Positions 43,704-52,707 of a stretch of 64,000 bases of DNA are shown here, piece by piece. The position numbers and the translations under genes are program-made. The first letter of the stretch is position 1. Every line of letters begins with the position of its first letter. Below the pieces are notes generated by a model that did not search any database, was not told the DNA's origin, and was given only the letters and a program-made list of their open reading frames with translations. Source of the DNA: Occallatibacter riparius (GTDB lineage Bacteria > Acidobacteriota > Terriglobia > Terriglobales > Acidobacteriaceae); NCBI RefSeq assembly GCF_025264625.1, contig NZ_CP093313.1, positions 1,984,001 to 2,048,000 on the forward strand, written 5' to 3'.

Positions 43704-45887
43704 ATGTATCGAGAGCAGAAAACGCAGCTGAGAAAACGATTTCTTGGAGTGAGTGCTGGCCTCGCCTTGCTCACATTCTCTCTAACGGCGCAGACATCCG
43801 GCACCGCCCCCGCTCGTCAGCCCGACATCGACTTCCCCACCGTTCTCTACGGTGCCGCCTATTACAACGAGTACATGCCCGGAGACCAGAACGAGCGCCT
43901 CGAAAAAGATATCGCCCTGATGAAGGCCGCCGGCCTCAACGTCGTTCGCATGGGCGAGTCCACCTGGAGCCTCTGGGAGCCCGAGGACGGAAAATTCGAA
44001 TACGCGTGGATGGACCACATCGTCGATGCCATGGGAAAGGCCGGCATCAAGGTGATCCTGGGTACGCCGACTTACTCCGTGCCCGCATGGATGGCGCATC
44101 AGCATCCCGAGATTCTCGCCGACCGCATCCCGCCGGGGCAGTTTGGTGGCAAGGCCGTTCCCGCCACCTACGGAATGCGTCAGAACATGGACACCGATTC
44201 TCCCGCCTACCGCTTCTACGCAGAACGGATGATCCGCCACATCGTTGCGCACTACAAAGACAATCCGACCGTGATCGGCTGGCAAATCGACAACGAGACA
44301 GCAAGCTACGACGCTGCGAATCCTGACGTCTTCATCGGATTCCAGCATCATCTCGAAAAGAAATTCGGCACGCCTGAAAACCTGAGCAAGGCGTGGTTCT
44401 TGAATTATTGGGGCGAGAACATCCACACATGGGAAGATCTGCCCACGCGTGAAGGCGCTCAGAGCACCGGGTACAAACTCGAGTGGTCGCGCTGGAGCCA
44501 GATGCGCGTCACGGACTTTCTGCACTGGCAGGCGGCCTTGGTCCGCGAGTGCGCAGGATCGCGGCAATTCATCACAACCGACTACGGCGGCATGATGAAG
44601 CGCGACGTGAACGAGAATGCCGTTGCCGACGGACTCGATATCGTCGCTGACAACATCTACCACTTCGTCCCACAGGATCGGTTCGACGGCGCAACGCAGT
44701 CCATTCAAGGCGACTTCTCTCGCTCGCTGAAGCATGCCAATTACCTGGTGACCGAAACCAATGCACAATCCACAGACTGGACCTCTTCGTATCAATATCC
44801 TCCCTACGATGGCCAGTTGCGACAGAACGTCTATACGCACCTTTCGAACGGCGCCAGCATGGTCGAATACTGGCACTGGGCTTCCATCCACGGCAACCAG
44901 GAGACCTACTGGAAAGGCATTCTCTCGCACGACCTCGAACCCAATCGCGTCTACGCCGAGATGAGCAAGACGGCGCACGAACTCCAGAAGATTGGGTCGG
45001 AAATTGTTGGCCTGAAGATCAAGAATGACGTGGCAATCTTGTGGAGCCGCGACTCCGATAACGCCATCAGCTTCATGCCCTTCACATCTTCCGGGCCGCA
45101 GTGGAGCTTCGCCGGACCGACCGCAGATTATCGCTCGCTGGTCGAGCAGATTCACCGCTCGCTCTACGACATGAACGTCGGCTCTGATTTTGTGTTCCCT
45201 GACACGCACGACTTCTCGCAGTACAAGGTGCTCATTATCCCGGCCCTTTACATTGCCGATGACGCGCTGCTGCAGAAGATCTCGGACTACGTCAAGAATG
45301 GCGGCCACGTGGTGATGACCTTCAAGAGCGGATTCGCGAACGAGAACTCCGCCGTCCGTTGGGTCCGCGCCCCGGGGCCACTGCGGGAAGCCGCCGGCTT
45401 CAGCTATCAGGAATTTTCTAATCTAGCCCAGCCTCTGGCCCTGAAGGATGATCCGTATCACGCGGGTACCGAGAACAAAGTGAGCTATTGGGCGGAGTTC
45501 CTGATGCCGGAACATGCGAAGGCTCTGGCGACATACGACCATCCGTTCTTCGGCAAATGGCCCGCCATTACTGAGAACGAGTTCGGCAAGGGCACTCTGC
45601 TCTACGAGGGGACGTATCTTTCAGATACGCTGCAGTCGGCAGTGCTGAAAGACGCGCTCGCGAAAGCCGGAGTCAAGGGTGACTATGCTCCTGCGAAGAT
45701 CCACGTGCAGCATGGCGTAAACCGCTCGGGAAAGAAGATCCATTACTACTTCAACTACTCCGCCGCCGAGCAGACAGCGAATTACCCGTATGGCGCCGGA
45801 ACAAATCTGCTCGACGGCAAAACCGTAGACCACGGCACCGCGTTGAAGCTGGGTCCCTGGGACGTAGCCATCGTGGAGGAGCAGTAG
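43704..45887 (+). CDS. Exported GH42 β-galactosidase (second)
   Basis: A 727-aa enzyme; signal peptide ~1-30 ([19 protein letters not shown]). GH42 features: [41 protein letters not shown], acid/base E198 in WQIDNETAS, nucleophile E351 in [12 protein letters not shown], then the Rossmann-like trimerisation domain ([20 protein letters not shown]) and a short β-domain. Clearly different from the GH42 at 32844 (for example DNETAS instead of NNEIGN), so probably a different galactoside. ATG 43704 follows AGGAGG at eight bases; the frame extends to 43656 without SD. It stands alone, not in an obvious glycosidase operon. Confidence 0.92.
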   Translation: MYREQKTQLRKRFLGVSAGLALLTFSLTAQTSGTAPARQPDIDFPTVLYGAAYYNEYMPGDQNERLEKDIALMKAAGLNVVRMGESTWSLWEPEDGKFEYAWMDHIVDAMGKAGIKVILGTPTYSVPAWMAHQHPEILADRIPPGQFGGKAVPATYGMRQNMDTDSPAYRFYAERMIRHIVAHYKDNPTVIGWQIDNETASYDAANPDVFIGFQHHLEKKFGTPENLSKAWFLNYWGENIHTWEDLPTREGAQSTGYKLEWSRWSQMRVTDFLHWQAALVRECAGSRQFITTDYGGMMKRDVNENAVADGLDIVADNIYHFVPQDRFDGATQSIQGDFSRSLKHANYLVTETNAQSTDWTSSYQYPPYDGQLRQNVYTHLSNGASMVEYWHWASIHGNQETYWKGILSHDLEPNRVYAEMSKTAHELQKIGSEIVGLKIKNDVAILWSRDSDNAISFMPFTSSGPQWSFAGPTADYRSLVEQIHRSLYDMNVGSDFVFPDTHDFSQYKVLIIPALYIADDALLQKISDYVKNGGHVVMTFKSGFANENSAVRWVRAPGPLREAAGFSYQEFSNLAQPLALKDDPYHAGTENKVSYWAEFLMPEHAKALATYDHPFFGKWPAITENEFGKGTLLYEGTYLSDTLQSAVLKDALAKAGVKGDYAPAKIHVQHGVNRSGKKIHYYFNYSAAEQTANYPYGAGTNLLDGKTVDHGTALKLGPWDVAIVEEQ

Positions 45888-46045
45888 CCGACCGCCCCAC
45901 AAGGGCATTCTTATGGTGTCTTTATGGCGCGTCTGTTACAACCAGGAGTACTGACCATGCTTTGTCCTTTTCGACCGAACGGCTGACCGTCGCTCCTCCT
46001 GAGCTCGTTGTCAGCAGTTCCGCTACCCGGAATTCTGAGCGAGCG

Positions 46046-47506
46046 ATGTGCGCCACAACCCCATCGGGAATTGACAATCTCCTCGGAGACTACACGCTCG
46101 ACCACGCGTTCGATGAAATGCGCGAACCCGACGGCAGCGTGCGGTCCCACTATCGCGCGCTCGCTGAAGTGCTCGCGCAACTCCCCATCGAAGAATTGCG
46201 GCGGCGCAAACAATCCGCAGATTTGTCATTCCTGACTCAGGGCATAACCTTCACCGTCTATGGCCGCGACGAAGGGACCGAACGAATCTTCCCCTACGAT
46301 CTGCTCCCGAGGCTCATTACCGGCCAGGAATGGCAACACATCGAGCGCGGACTCATACAGCGCATCACAGCGCTCAACGAGTTCCTGCGCGATATCTACT
46401 CCGACGCGAAAATCCTCGCGGATAAAACGATCCCAGGCGAACTGGTCTACAGTTGCAGGCAATACCGCCGCCAGATGCGTGGCCTCCAGGTCCCGCGGAA
46501 TGTCTACATCGCCGTCGTCGGGTCCGACCTGCTGCGCCTTAGCAACGGCGAGTTCGTCGTACTGGAAGACAACCTGCGCGTCCCATCGGGCGTGAGTTAC
46601 ATGCTCACCAACCGCAGAGTAATGAAGCGGACGTTCCCGTGGCTGTTTCATCGTTACGGCGTCCGGCCCATTGAGCATTACCCGCAACTTCTTCTCGCCA
46701 CGCTGCGCTCGCTCGCTCCGGAAGGGTGCGTAGACCCGAACATCGTCCTTCTCACGCCCGGCGTTTTCAATTCTGCCTACTTCGAACATACGTTTCTCGC
46801 GCGTCAGATGGGAATCGAGCTGGTCGAAGGCCGCGATCTTGTTACGCACGACAACGTCGTGTACATGCGCACCACCGATGGCCTGAAGCGCGTCGACGTC
46901 ATCTACCGCCGCGTCGACGACGACTTCACCGACCCCCTCGTCTTTCGCTCCGACTCCATTCTCGGATGCGCCGGCCTGCTCAATGCGTACCGTGCAGGCA
47001 ATGTCACCATCACCAACGCGTTCGGTACCGGGCTCGCCGACGACAAAGCGCTCTACGCGTATGTGCCCAAGATCATTCGCTACTACCTCGGCGAAGATCC
47101 CATCCTGAATAACGTAGAGACCTTCCTGATGACCGACGACACAGAGCGCCAACACGTTCTCGCCAATCTCGACAAACTCGTCGTAAAGGCAGTGGGCGAG
47201 AGTGGCGGCTACGGCATGCTCATCGGTCCGCATTCCACGGCAGAGCAGAGAAGCGAGTTCGCCCGCAGAATTGAAGCCAATCCGCGCAACTACATCGCCC
47301 AGCCCACGCTTTCGTTCTCGCGCGCTCCATGCATGATCGGTGATCGGCTGGAGCCGCGCCACGTCGATCTCCGCCCCTACATCCTCTTCGGAGAAAAGAT
47401 CAATGTGGTGCCCGGTGGCCTGACTCGCGTCGCCTTGGAAAAAGGCTCTCTCGTCGTCAACTCATCACAAGGCGGCGGAAGCAAAGACACTTGGGTTCTG
47501 CAGTGA
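46046..47506 (+). CDS. Circularly permuted type 2 ATP-grasp protein
   Basis: A 486-aa protein of the CP-ATP-grasp-2 (former DUF404/DUF407) family: [97 protein letters not shown] and [16 protein letters not shown]-grasp enzymes ligate carboxylates to amines or thiols via acyl phosphate. It starts the conserved ATP-grasp/α-E/transglutaminase triad. ATG 46046 matches the family N-terminus; a TTG at 45962 gives a longer, unlikely leader. Confidence 0.9.
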   Translation: MCATTPSGIDNLLGDYTLDHAFDEMREPDGSVRSHYRALAEVLAQLPIEELRRRKQSADLSFLTQGITFTVYGRDEGTERIFPYDLLPRLITGQEWQHIERGLIQRITALNEFLRDIYSDAKILADKTIPGELVYSCRQYRRQMRGLQVPRNVYIAVVGSDLLRLSNGEFVVLEDNLRVPSGVSYMLTNRRVMKRTFPWLFHRYGVRPIEHYPQLLLATLRSLAPEGCVDPNIVLLTPGVFNSAYFEHTFLARQMGIELVEGRDLVTHDNVVYMRTTDGLKRVDVIYRRVDDDFTDPLVFRSDSILGCAGLLNAYRAGNVTITNAFGTGLADDKALYAYVPKIIRYYLGEDPILNNVETFLMTDDTERQHVLANLDKLVVKAVGESGGYGMLIGPHSTAEQRSEFARRIEANPRNYIAQPTLSFSRAPCMIGDRLEPRHVDLRPYILFGEKINVVPGGLTRVALEKGSLVVNSSQGGGSKDTWVLQ

Positions 47507-47525
47507 GTGCACAGAAAGGGTCGCG

Positions 47526-48488
47526 ATGCTGAGCCGCGTAGCCGACAGCCTTTACTGGATGAGCCGTTATCTCGAACGCGCAGAGAACACGCTGCGCCAG
47601 CTCGACGTAACAATGAACCTCATGCTCGATCCTGGCGAAGCGAGTGCGGAGACGCGGTGGTCGCGTCTCGTAGCGGCACTCGGGAACCCCGCTGGCCTCG
47701 AGTGGAACGGCAACCTTGAGAACATGGCCCGCGAGGTCGTGTTCAATCGAGCCAATCCCGCATCCGTGATCTCCTGCGTGAGCGCCGCCCGCGAAAACGC
47801 GCGCCAGGTTCGCGACGAAATCTCGACCGAACAATGGCAGAGGCTGAACCGGCTGTTTCATCACATTCAATCACCCGAAGCCGCGGAGCAGTTCGAGCGA
47901 GACACAAGCGAGTTACTCAGTCTCTTCGTCGACGGCATCCATCTCTTCAAGGGCGTGACCGACACCACGATGATCCATGGCCAAGGGTGGCAGTTCATCC
48001 GCCTCGGCCGCTATCTCGAACGGGTCTACGCCACAGCCACGCTGCTCGAAGTCTTTCAGGCTCATCTCGGCACAGCTCCGGAAGGCGAAAGCACCGGCTA
48101 CTTCTATCTTGAGCAGGTCGGCCTCCTGCGCTGCTGCACCGCCTTCGAAGCCTACTGCCAGGTGCATACAGCCGACATCGCCACGGAGAAGATCCTCTCG
48201 TTCCTCTTGCTGAACCGGCACTTCCCCCACGCCATCCGCTACTCGGTCGAGAGCCTCTCCCAATCCATTCAGGCAATCGGGGCCAGCGGCAGCCGCCGTT
48301 CGCCTGACGAACTTCTTGTCTCAGTCGGCAGGCTCAGCGCGATGCTTAACTACACGACCATCTCTGAAGTCCTGCGCGGCGGCGCGGCATCTTTCCTGCG
48401 CTCCATCCGGCAGCAAAGCATGCAGATTCACGATCTCATCTACCATCACTACGTGCACTATTCGATCCAATCCGCACTTTTAGCATGA
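47526..48488 (+). CDS. Alpha-E domain protein (DUF403)
   Basis: A 320-aa all-helical protein beginning LSRVADSLYWMSRYLERAEN, with FIRLGRYLERVYATATLLEV, LLLNRHFPHAIRYSVESL and a C-terminal QSMQIHDLIYHHYVHYSIQS. This is the α-E family, found almost always with circularly permuted ATP-grasp and transglutaminase-like genes and predicted to work with them in peptide ligation or modification. No known catalytic residues. It starts 19 bases after the ATP-grasp stop with AAAGGG as ribosome site. Confidence 0.92.
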   Translation: MLSRVADSLYWMSRYLERAENTLRQLDVTMNLMLDPGEASAETRWSRLVAALGNPAGLEWNGNLENMAREVVFNRANPASVISCVSAARENARQVRDEISTEQWQRLNRLFHHIQSPEAAEQFERDTSELLSLFVDGIHLFKGVTDTTMIHGQGWQFIRLGRYLERVYATATLLEVFQAHLGTAPEGESTGYFYLEQVGLLRCCTAFEAYCQVHTADIATEKILSFLLLNRHFPHAIRYSVESLSQSIQAIGASGSRRSPDELLVSVGRLSAMLNYTTISEVLRGGAASFLRSIRQQSMQIHDLIYHHYVHYSIQSALLA

Positions 48489-48514
48489 CGAACTTCCCCG
48501 GCAGCGGAGCAGGC

Positions 48515-49498
48515 ATGAACTTCTTTTCCATACGGCACCTCACGCGCTATCGCTACTCCGATCCCATCAGCGAGAGCATCATGGAGACGCGCTTGCACCC
48601 GCGCTCCGATGCGCATCAGCACTGCCTCTCATTCACGCTGTCAGTCAGCCCCCGCTGTCGCGTATTCACCTATCGCGACCATCTCGGAAACAACGTGCAC
48701 CACTTCGACATCCCGGGCGATCATTCGCAGCTCGTAATCATCGCCGAGTCGGTGGTGGAACACCAGGAATCTCCCGATGTTCCGGACTCTTTAGCGCCCG
48801 ACGCATGGGAGGCCCTCGACGAAATCGTGCGCTCCGGAGACTACTCTGAGATGCTGCTGCCCAGCACGTTCGCCGTCGAAACGCCCGCTCTCATCGGGCT
48901 CGCAGCTACGCTCGATGTCCGCCGCAGAGACGACCCCCTGACGCTGGTGCATGAGGTCAACCAGAGACTCTTTGAGCACTTCGAGTACGTGCCGCGGCAT
49001 ACGCGGGTGGATTCTCCCATCGACGAGGCAATCATCAGCCGCAAGGGCGTATGCCAGGATTTCGCGCACACCATGATCGCGTTGTTGCGTCATGTCGGCA
49101 TCCCCGCCAGATACGTGTCCGGCTACCTTTACCGCGGTCGCGAAGATCACGACCGCTCTACGCCGGATGCCTCTCATGCGTGGGTCGATGCATTTCTTCC
49201 CAACCTGGGCTGGGTTGGATTTGACCCAACCAACAACCTCGTGGCCTCGCGCCGGCACATCCGTACTGCACTCGGTCGCGATTATGCCGACGTGCCGCCC
49301 ACCCACGGCGTCTTTCGCGGCGCCACCCAGAGCGAACTTTACGTCGCCGTGCACGTCTCAGCCTCAGATTCACCCCCGGAGCTGGATCGCAACCTGCCTG
49401 TGCCGGAAGATTGGTCGGTCCTGGTGGAGAAGGCCCAAATGCCGCCAGCACGCCCCGCCAACCTCATCGCCCTCGAACAAATGCAGCAGCAACAGTAG
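48515..49498 (+). CDS. Transglutaminase-like cysteine peptidase-fold protein
   Basis: A 327-aa protein with an N-terminal β-domain (FFSIRHLTRYRYSDPISESI) and a transglutaminase core with triad C180 (GVCQDFAH), H221 (DASHAWVD) and D237 (GFDPTNN). Likely hydrolyses or transfers the amide bond made by the ATP-grasp partner. An in-frame ATG at 48485 overlaps the α-E stop (ATGA); ATG 48515, with GGAG six bases upstream, matches the family N-terminus better. No signal peptide, so cytoplasmic. Confidence 0.92.
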   Translation: MNFFSIRHLTRYRYSDPISESIMETRLHPRSDAHQHCLSFTLSVSPRCRVFTYRDHLGNNVHHFDIPGDHSQLVIIAESVVEHQESPDVPDSLAPDAWEALDEIVRSGDYSEMLLPSTFAVETPALIGLAATLDVRRRDDPLTLVHEVNQRLFEHFEYVPRHTRVDSPIDEAIISRKGVCQDFAHTMIALLRHVGIPARYVSGYLYRGREDHDRSTPDASHAWVDAFLPNLGWVGFDPTNNLVASRRHIRTALGRDYADVPPTHGVFRGATQSELYVAVHVSASDSPPELDRNLPVPEDWSVLVEKAQMPPARPANLIALEQMQQQQ

Positions 49499-49692
49499 GG
49501 CCTCCTCCGATCTCAAGAATCGCCACCTCCCCTATCCGGCATTTCCTCGGCGTACCAGGCTGCCGCTGGCATAATCGCCAGTTGATTCCCGTTTCGGTAG
49601 TGCTAAAAATGGGCTAATTCGAGCAGTTCCCGCGGCGGCTGGCGCTTTTCGGCGCCGGTGAAAACGTTCCCAGATCAACACCGGGGAGAGCA

Positions 49693-49944
49693 ATGTACAC
49701 AGGCTTTTATCGGAGTGGTCAACACATTCACGGAAGCGAGGGATACACCCGCTACTTCCTCGAAGGTGACTTCATCTTCGGGCCGAAGGGGAACACGAAT
49801 TTCTACGTCAGCAACGGCCACGTCTTCGGTCCAAAAGGCTATACCCACTATTTCTTCTCCGATGACCACCTCTGTGGTCCATCAAAGAACTTGCCCTGGA
49901 TTTCCCGCGCTCCAAACGGCCGGCCAGGGGTGCGCACCCTCTAG
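49693..49944 (+). CDS. Small FGPKG-repeat protein, unknown function
   Basis: An 83-aa protein built of about three to four ~16-residue units: a degenerate GFYRSGQHIHGSE, then GYTRYFLEGDFIFGPK, GNTNFYVSNGHVFGPK and GYTHYFFSDDHLCGPS, followed by a short tail. Each unit predicts a β-hairpin with aromatic-rich strand, like tiny β-helix or surface-binding repeats. GGGAGAG just before the ATG supports translation. No signal peptide. It lies 194 bases after the transglutaminase gene; that gap shows nothing else. I do not recognise a function. Confidence 0.7.
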   Translation: MYTGFYRSGQHIHGSEGYTRYFLEGDFIFGPKGNTNFYVSNGHVFGPKGYTHYFFSDDHLCGPSKNLPWISRAPNGRPGVRTL

Positions 49945-50125
49945 TTCGTGCTCCGATTTTGCATGACTGATAAAAGTGCTAGTGGCACTCGGTGAACCGT
50001 TCCCCCAGCCTAGAAAAGCAGCTCTTAACAGAACATTGCAGCGGTTGAGACACAGATCTCCATGTTCCTGCGCCTTCACGGCCACCGGACTTTCTGGATC
50101 AGTCGCCTGCGGTCGCGAAGCCAAC

Positions 50126-51388
50126 ATGAACATCACCAGTCTCGGTACAGCTCAATACCCTTCGCGCCTCAAGCGTTGCGTCGACGACCGCCAGTCCGTC
50201 CCAGCTGGCATCCTCCGGGGCGCTAAAGCGCAGCCCGGCGATGACATCCTGTTCGAACTGGCCGGCGCGCGCGAGCAGTTGTTCTTCGACCCCTCGGCGG
50301 CGCGTGCCGGCATTGTCACCTGCGGCGGTTTGTGCCCCGGACTGAACGACGTCATCCGCTCCGTCTTTTTCGAATTGCGTTACGCCTATGGCGTGCAGGA
50401 AGTCCTGGGCTTTCGCTGGGGATATCAAGGCCTCGACCCCGAACGTGGCTCCGCTCCCGTCGTCCTGACGCACGAAGCAGTCGACCGGATCCACCTGCAG
50501 GGTGGCACCATCCTTGGAACCTCGCGAGGGCCCGTCGACAAGGCGCGCGCTGTCGACAATCTCATCCGCCTCGGCGTCAACATCCTCTTCACCATCGGCG
50601 GCGATGGCACGCAACGCGGTGCCCGCGACCTGTTCCTAGAGGCGCAACGCCGCGCCTATCCGCTCGCCGTGGTGGGCATCCCAAAAACCATCGACAGCGA
50701 CATTCCCTTCGTCTCGCGCTCGTTCGGATTTCTGACCGCCGTGCAGGAGGCGGCCAGGGTCCTCGATCGTGCGCACACTGAAGTTCGCAGCGTCCAGAAC
50801 GGCATCGCCGTGGTCAAGCTGATGGGGCGGCACGCGGGATTCCTCACCGCTGCCGCCACAGTAGCCAGCCAGGATGTCAATTTCGCCCTCATCCCGGAAG
50901 TGCCGTTCAACCTCGAAGGAGATCGCGGATTCATGTCTGAACTGGAGCGGCGCATCGTCGCCCGCGGCCACGCCGTCATTGCCATTGCCGAAGGCGCCGG
51001 TCAGGAACTGCTTGGAGAGCCAGGAGAAGCTCGCGACGCTTCAGGAAACGTGAAGCTCAAGGACATCGGCCAGTTTCTCGTCGGCAAGATCGATCAACAT
51101 TTCCGCGGGCGCAACGTTCCTTTCGTCATGCGCTATTTCGATCCCAGCTACATCGTGCGCAGCAGCCCGGCGAACACCGAAGACTCAATCCTCTGCGACC
51201 AGTTCGCGCGCCACGCGGTCCATGCTGCCATGGCCGGCAAAACCGGGTTGGTCATTGGATATCTTCACGACTGCTACATCCACGTGCCTATCGAGCTTCT
51301 CGCCACCCAGCAAAAACGGCTCGATCCCAGCAGCCCGATCTGGAGCGCAGTCCTCTCCGCCACAGGCCAGCCCCACCGGTTCGAATAG
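50126..51388 (+). CDS. pfkA: ATP-dependent 6-phosphofructokinase
   Basis: A 420-aa phosphofructokinase of the long plant/trypanosomatid-like group: GGLCPGLNDVIRSVFFELRY, FRWGYQGLDP, GTSRGPVD, IGGDGTQRGA, GIPKTIDSDIPF, SFGFLTAV, KLMGRHAGFLT and GYLHDCYIHVPIEL. The Gly of GGDGT is the ATP-type residue, while the Lys of PKTID is the one usual in PPi enzymes; this pair is typical of plant-type ATP-PFKs. The catalytic Asp of TIDSD is kept (Ser replaces the common Asn after it). ATG 50126 is chosen; the open frame reaches 49976 but that leader has no family match. Glycolytic entry for sugars. Confidence 0.9.
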   Translation: MNITSLGTAQYPSRLKRCVDDRQSVPAGILRGAKAQPGDDILFELAGAREQLFFDPSAARAGIVTCGGLCPGLNDVIRSVFFELRYAYGVQEVLGFRWGYQGLDPERGSAPVVLTHEAVDRIHLQGGTILGTSRGPVDKARAVDNLIRLGVNILFTIGGDGTQRGARDLFLEAQRRAYPLAVVGIPKTIDSDIPFVSRSFGFLTAVQEAARVLDRAHTEVRSVQNGIAVVKLMGRHAGFLTAAATVASQDVNFALIPEVPFNLEGDRGFMSELERRIVARGHAVIAIAEGAGQELLGEPGEARDASGNVKLKDIGQFLVGKIDQHFRGRNVPFVMRYFDPSYIVRSSPANTEDSILCDQFARHAVHAAMAGKTGLVIGYLHDCYIHVPIELLATQQKRLDPSSPIWSAVLSATGQPHRFE

Positions 51389-51459
51389 CCGCCAGAGGAG
51401 TTTCGGAGAGGTGAAATTTCACAACTTGCTGGAAAATCATCCTGTAGGCCATGTGAAAG

Positions 51460-51514
51460 GGCACGACTTGAGTCGTGCCGATAAACTACCAAAAATCAGC
51501 GGGGCTTTAGCCCC
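51460..51514. repeat. REP-like double hairpin
   Basis: Two perfect hairpins 21 bases apart: GGCACGACT-TG-AGTCGTGCC (51460-51479) and GGGGCT-TT-AGCCCC (51501-51514). The pair resembles extragenic REP/BIME-like elements I associate with Acidobacteriaceae genomes. It fills the gap between pfkA and the glycosyltransferase and may also terminate pfkA transcription. Only one copy occurs in this window. Confidence 0.6.
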
Positions 51515-51571
51515 TGAGGGAAGCGATTCAGAAGGATCGCGGCACCTATCATCTACGATCAAGTTTCAGCA

Positions 51572-52702
51572 ATGATCACGATCCTCTCCGCCCTCTCTCT
51601 CGCCGCCTGGCTCTACCTGCTCCTGTTCCGTGGATACTTCTGGCGATCGGGCCCCGAACTCCAGCCTGCAAAGCCCTCCGGAAGATCGAAGGTCGCAGTC
51701 GTCGTCCCCGCGCGCGATGAAGCCGCGAGCATTTGCGAGAGTCTCACTTCCCTCCTTACCCAGGAATATCCAGGAAATCTCTCCATCATCCTGGTAGACG
51801 ACAACAGCACCGATGGAACCGGCCGCATCGCAGCTTCGTTAGGCAACGATAATCGCCTCACCATCGTCAACGGAGCACCGCTCGCACCCGGATGGAGCGG
51901 CAAACTCTGGGCCGTGCAGCAGGGCCTCGACCAGCCGCAGGCGCAGGCCGCGAATTATGTACTACTGACCGACGCCGACATCGTTCATCCTCGCGATCAC
52001 ATCTCAACCCTTGTAGCCAAAGCAGAAACGGACCGGCTCGACTTGGTTTCTGAAATGGTTCATCTCCGATGCGAAACCGTTGCGGAGCGCGCCTTTATTC
52101 CCGCATTCGTCTTCTTCTTCCAGATGCTCTACCCGTTCTCCTGGGTAGCCAATCCACGCCGCCGCACCGCCGGCGCTGCGGGAGGCACCATGCTCGTGAG
52201 CCGCGCCGCCCTTGCTCGCATCGGCGGCGCCTCCCAAATCCGCAATCGGCTCATCGACGATTGCGCTCTCGCGAAACAAGTTAAGTCGACCGGCGGCACC
52301 ATCTGGCTCGGACACACCTCGCGCACTCGCTCGCTTCGGGTCTACTCCAACTTTGCAGATATCTGGAACATGATTGCCCGAACAGCATACGAGCAACTCA
52401 ATTATTCGCCGCTCGTGCTCGCAGGCTGCGTGCTGGCCATGGCCCTGGTCTATTCCGCGCCGCCGCTGCTGCTGTTTGCCCGCGGTCTTCCTGGCGGACT
52501 CGGCCTGATCACCTGGCTCCTGATGGCGATCTCATTCCAGCCCACGCTCCGCCGCTATCGCCGCTCGCCCCTCTGGGGACTCGCCTTGCCCGCCATCGGC
52601 GCTTTCTATCTCTGCGCAACGGTCGCTTCCGCGGTCCGTCATCACACCGGCCGAGGCGGCGGCTGGAAGAACCGCGTCTACCCACCCGCCTCCGCCGAAT
52701 GA
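51572..52702 (+). CDS. hpnB: Hopene-associated glycosyltransferase HpnB-like (GT2)
   Basis: A 376-aa membrane glycosyltransferase. N-terminal TM helix (ILSALSLAAWLYLLLF), GT2 core with VAVVVPARDEAASICESLTS, IILVDDNSTDGT, LLTDADIVHP (DxD) and IDDCALAKQVKSTGG, then two to three C-terminal TM helices (LVLAGCVLAMALVY). The GWSGKLWAVQQGL and TAGAAGGTMLVSR segments are typical of HpnB, a protein of hopanoid gene clusters whose exact reaction is unsettled. No other hopanoid gene is in the window. Confidence 0.87.
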   Translation: MITILSALSLAAWLYLLLFRGYFWRSGPELQPAKPSGRSKVAVVVPARDEAASICESLTSLLTQEYPGNLSIILVDDNSTDGTGRIAASLGNDNRLTIVNGAPLAPGWSGKLWAVQQGLDQPQAQAANYVLLTDADIVHPRDHISTLVAKAETDRLDLVSEMVHLRCETVAERAFIPAFVFFFQMLYPFSWVANPRRRTAGAAGGTMLVSRAALARIGGASQIRNRLIDDCALAKQVKSTGGTIWLGHTSRTRSLRVYSNFADIWNMIARTAYEQLNYSPLVLAGCVLAMALVYSAPPLLLFARGLPGGLGLITWLLMAISFQPTLRRYRRSPLWGLALPAIGAFYLCATVASAVRHHTGRGGGWKNRVYPPASAE

Positions 52703-52707
52703 GCGAA

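Noticed and set aside
43782..45308. Long open frame (508 codons) on the minus strand opposite GH42
   Set aside because: It mirrors the GH42 codons exactly, has no family features and arises from the high GC content; the plus-strand enzyme has clear catalytic residues.
46226..47362. 378-codon open frame antisense to the ATP-grasp gene
   Set aside because: Shadow of a well-conserved plus-strand family; no plausible start signal.
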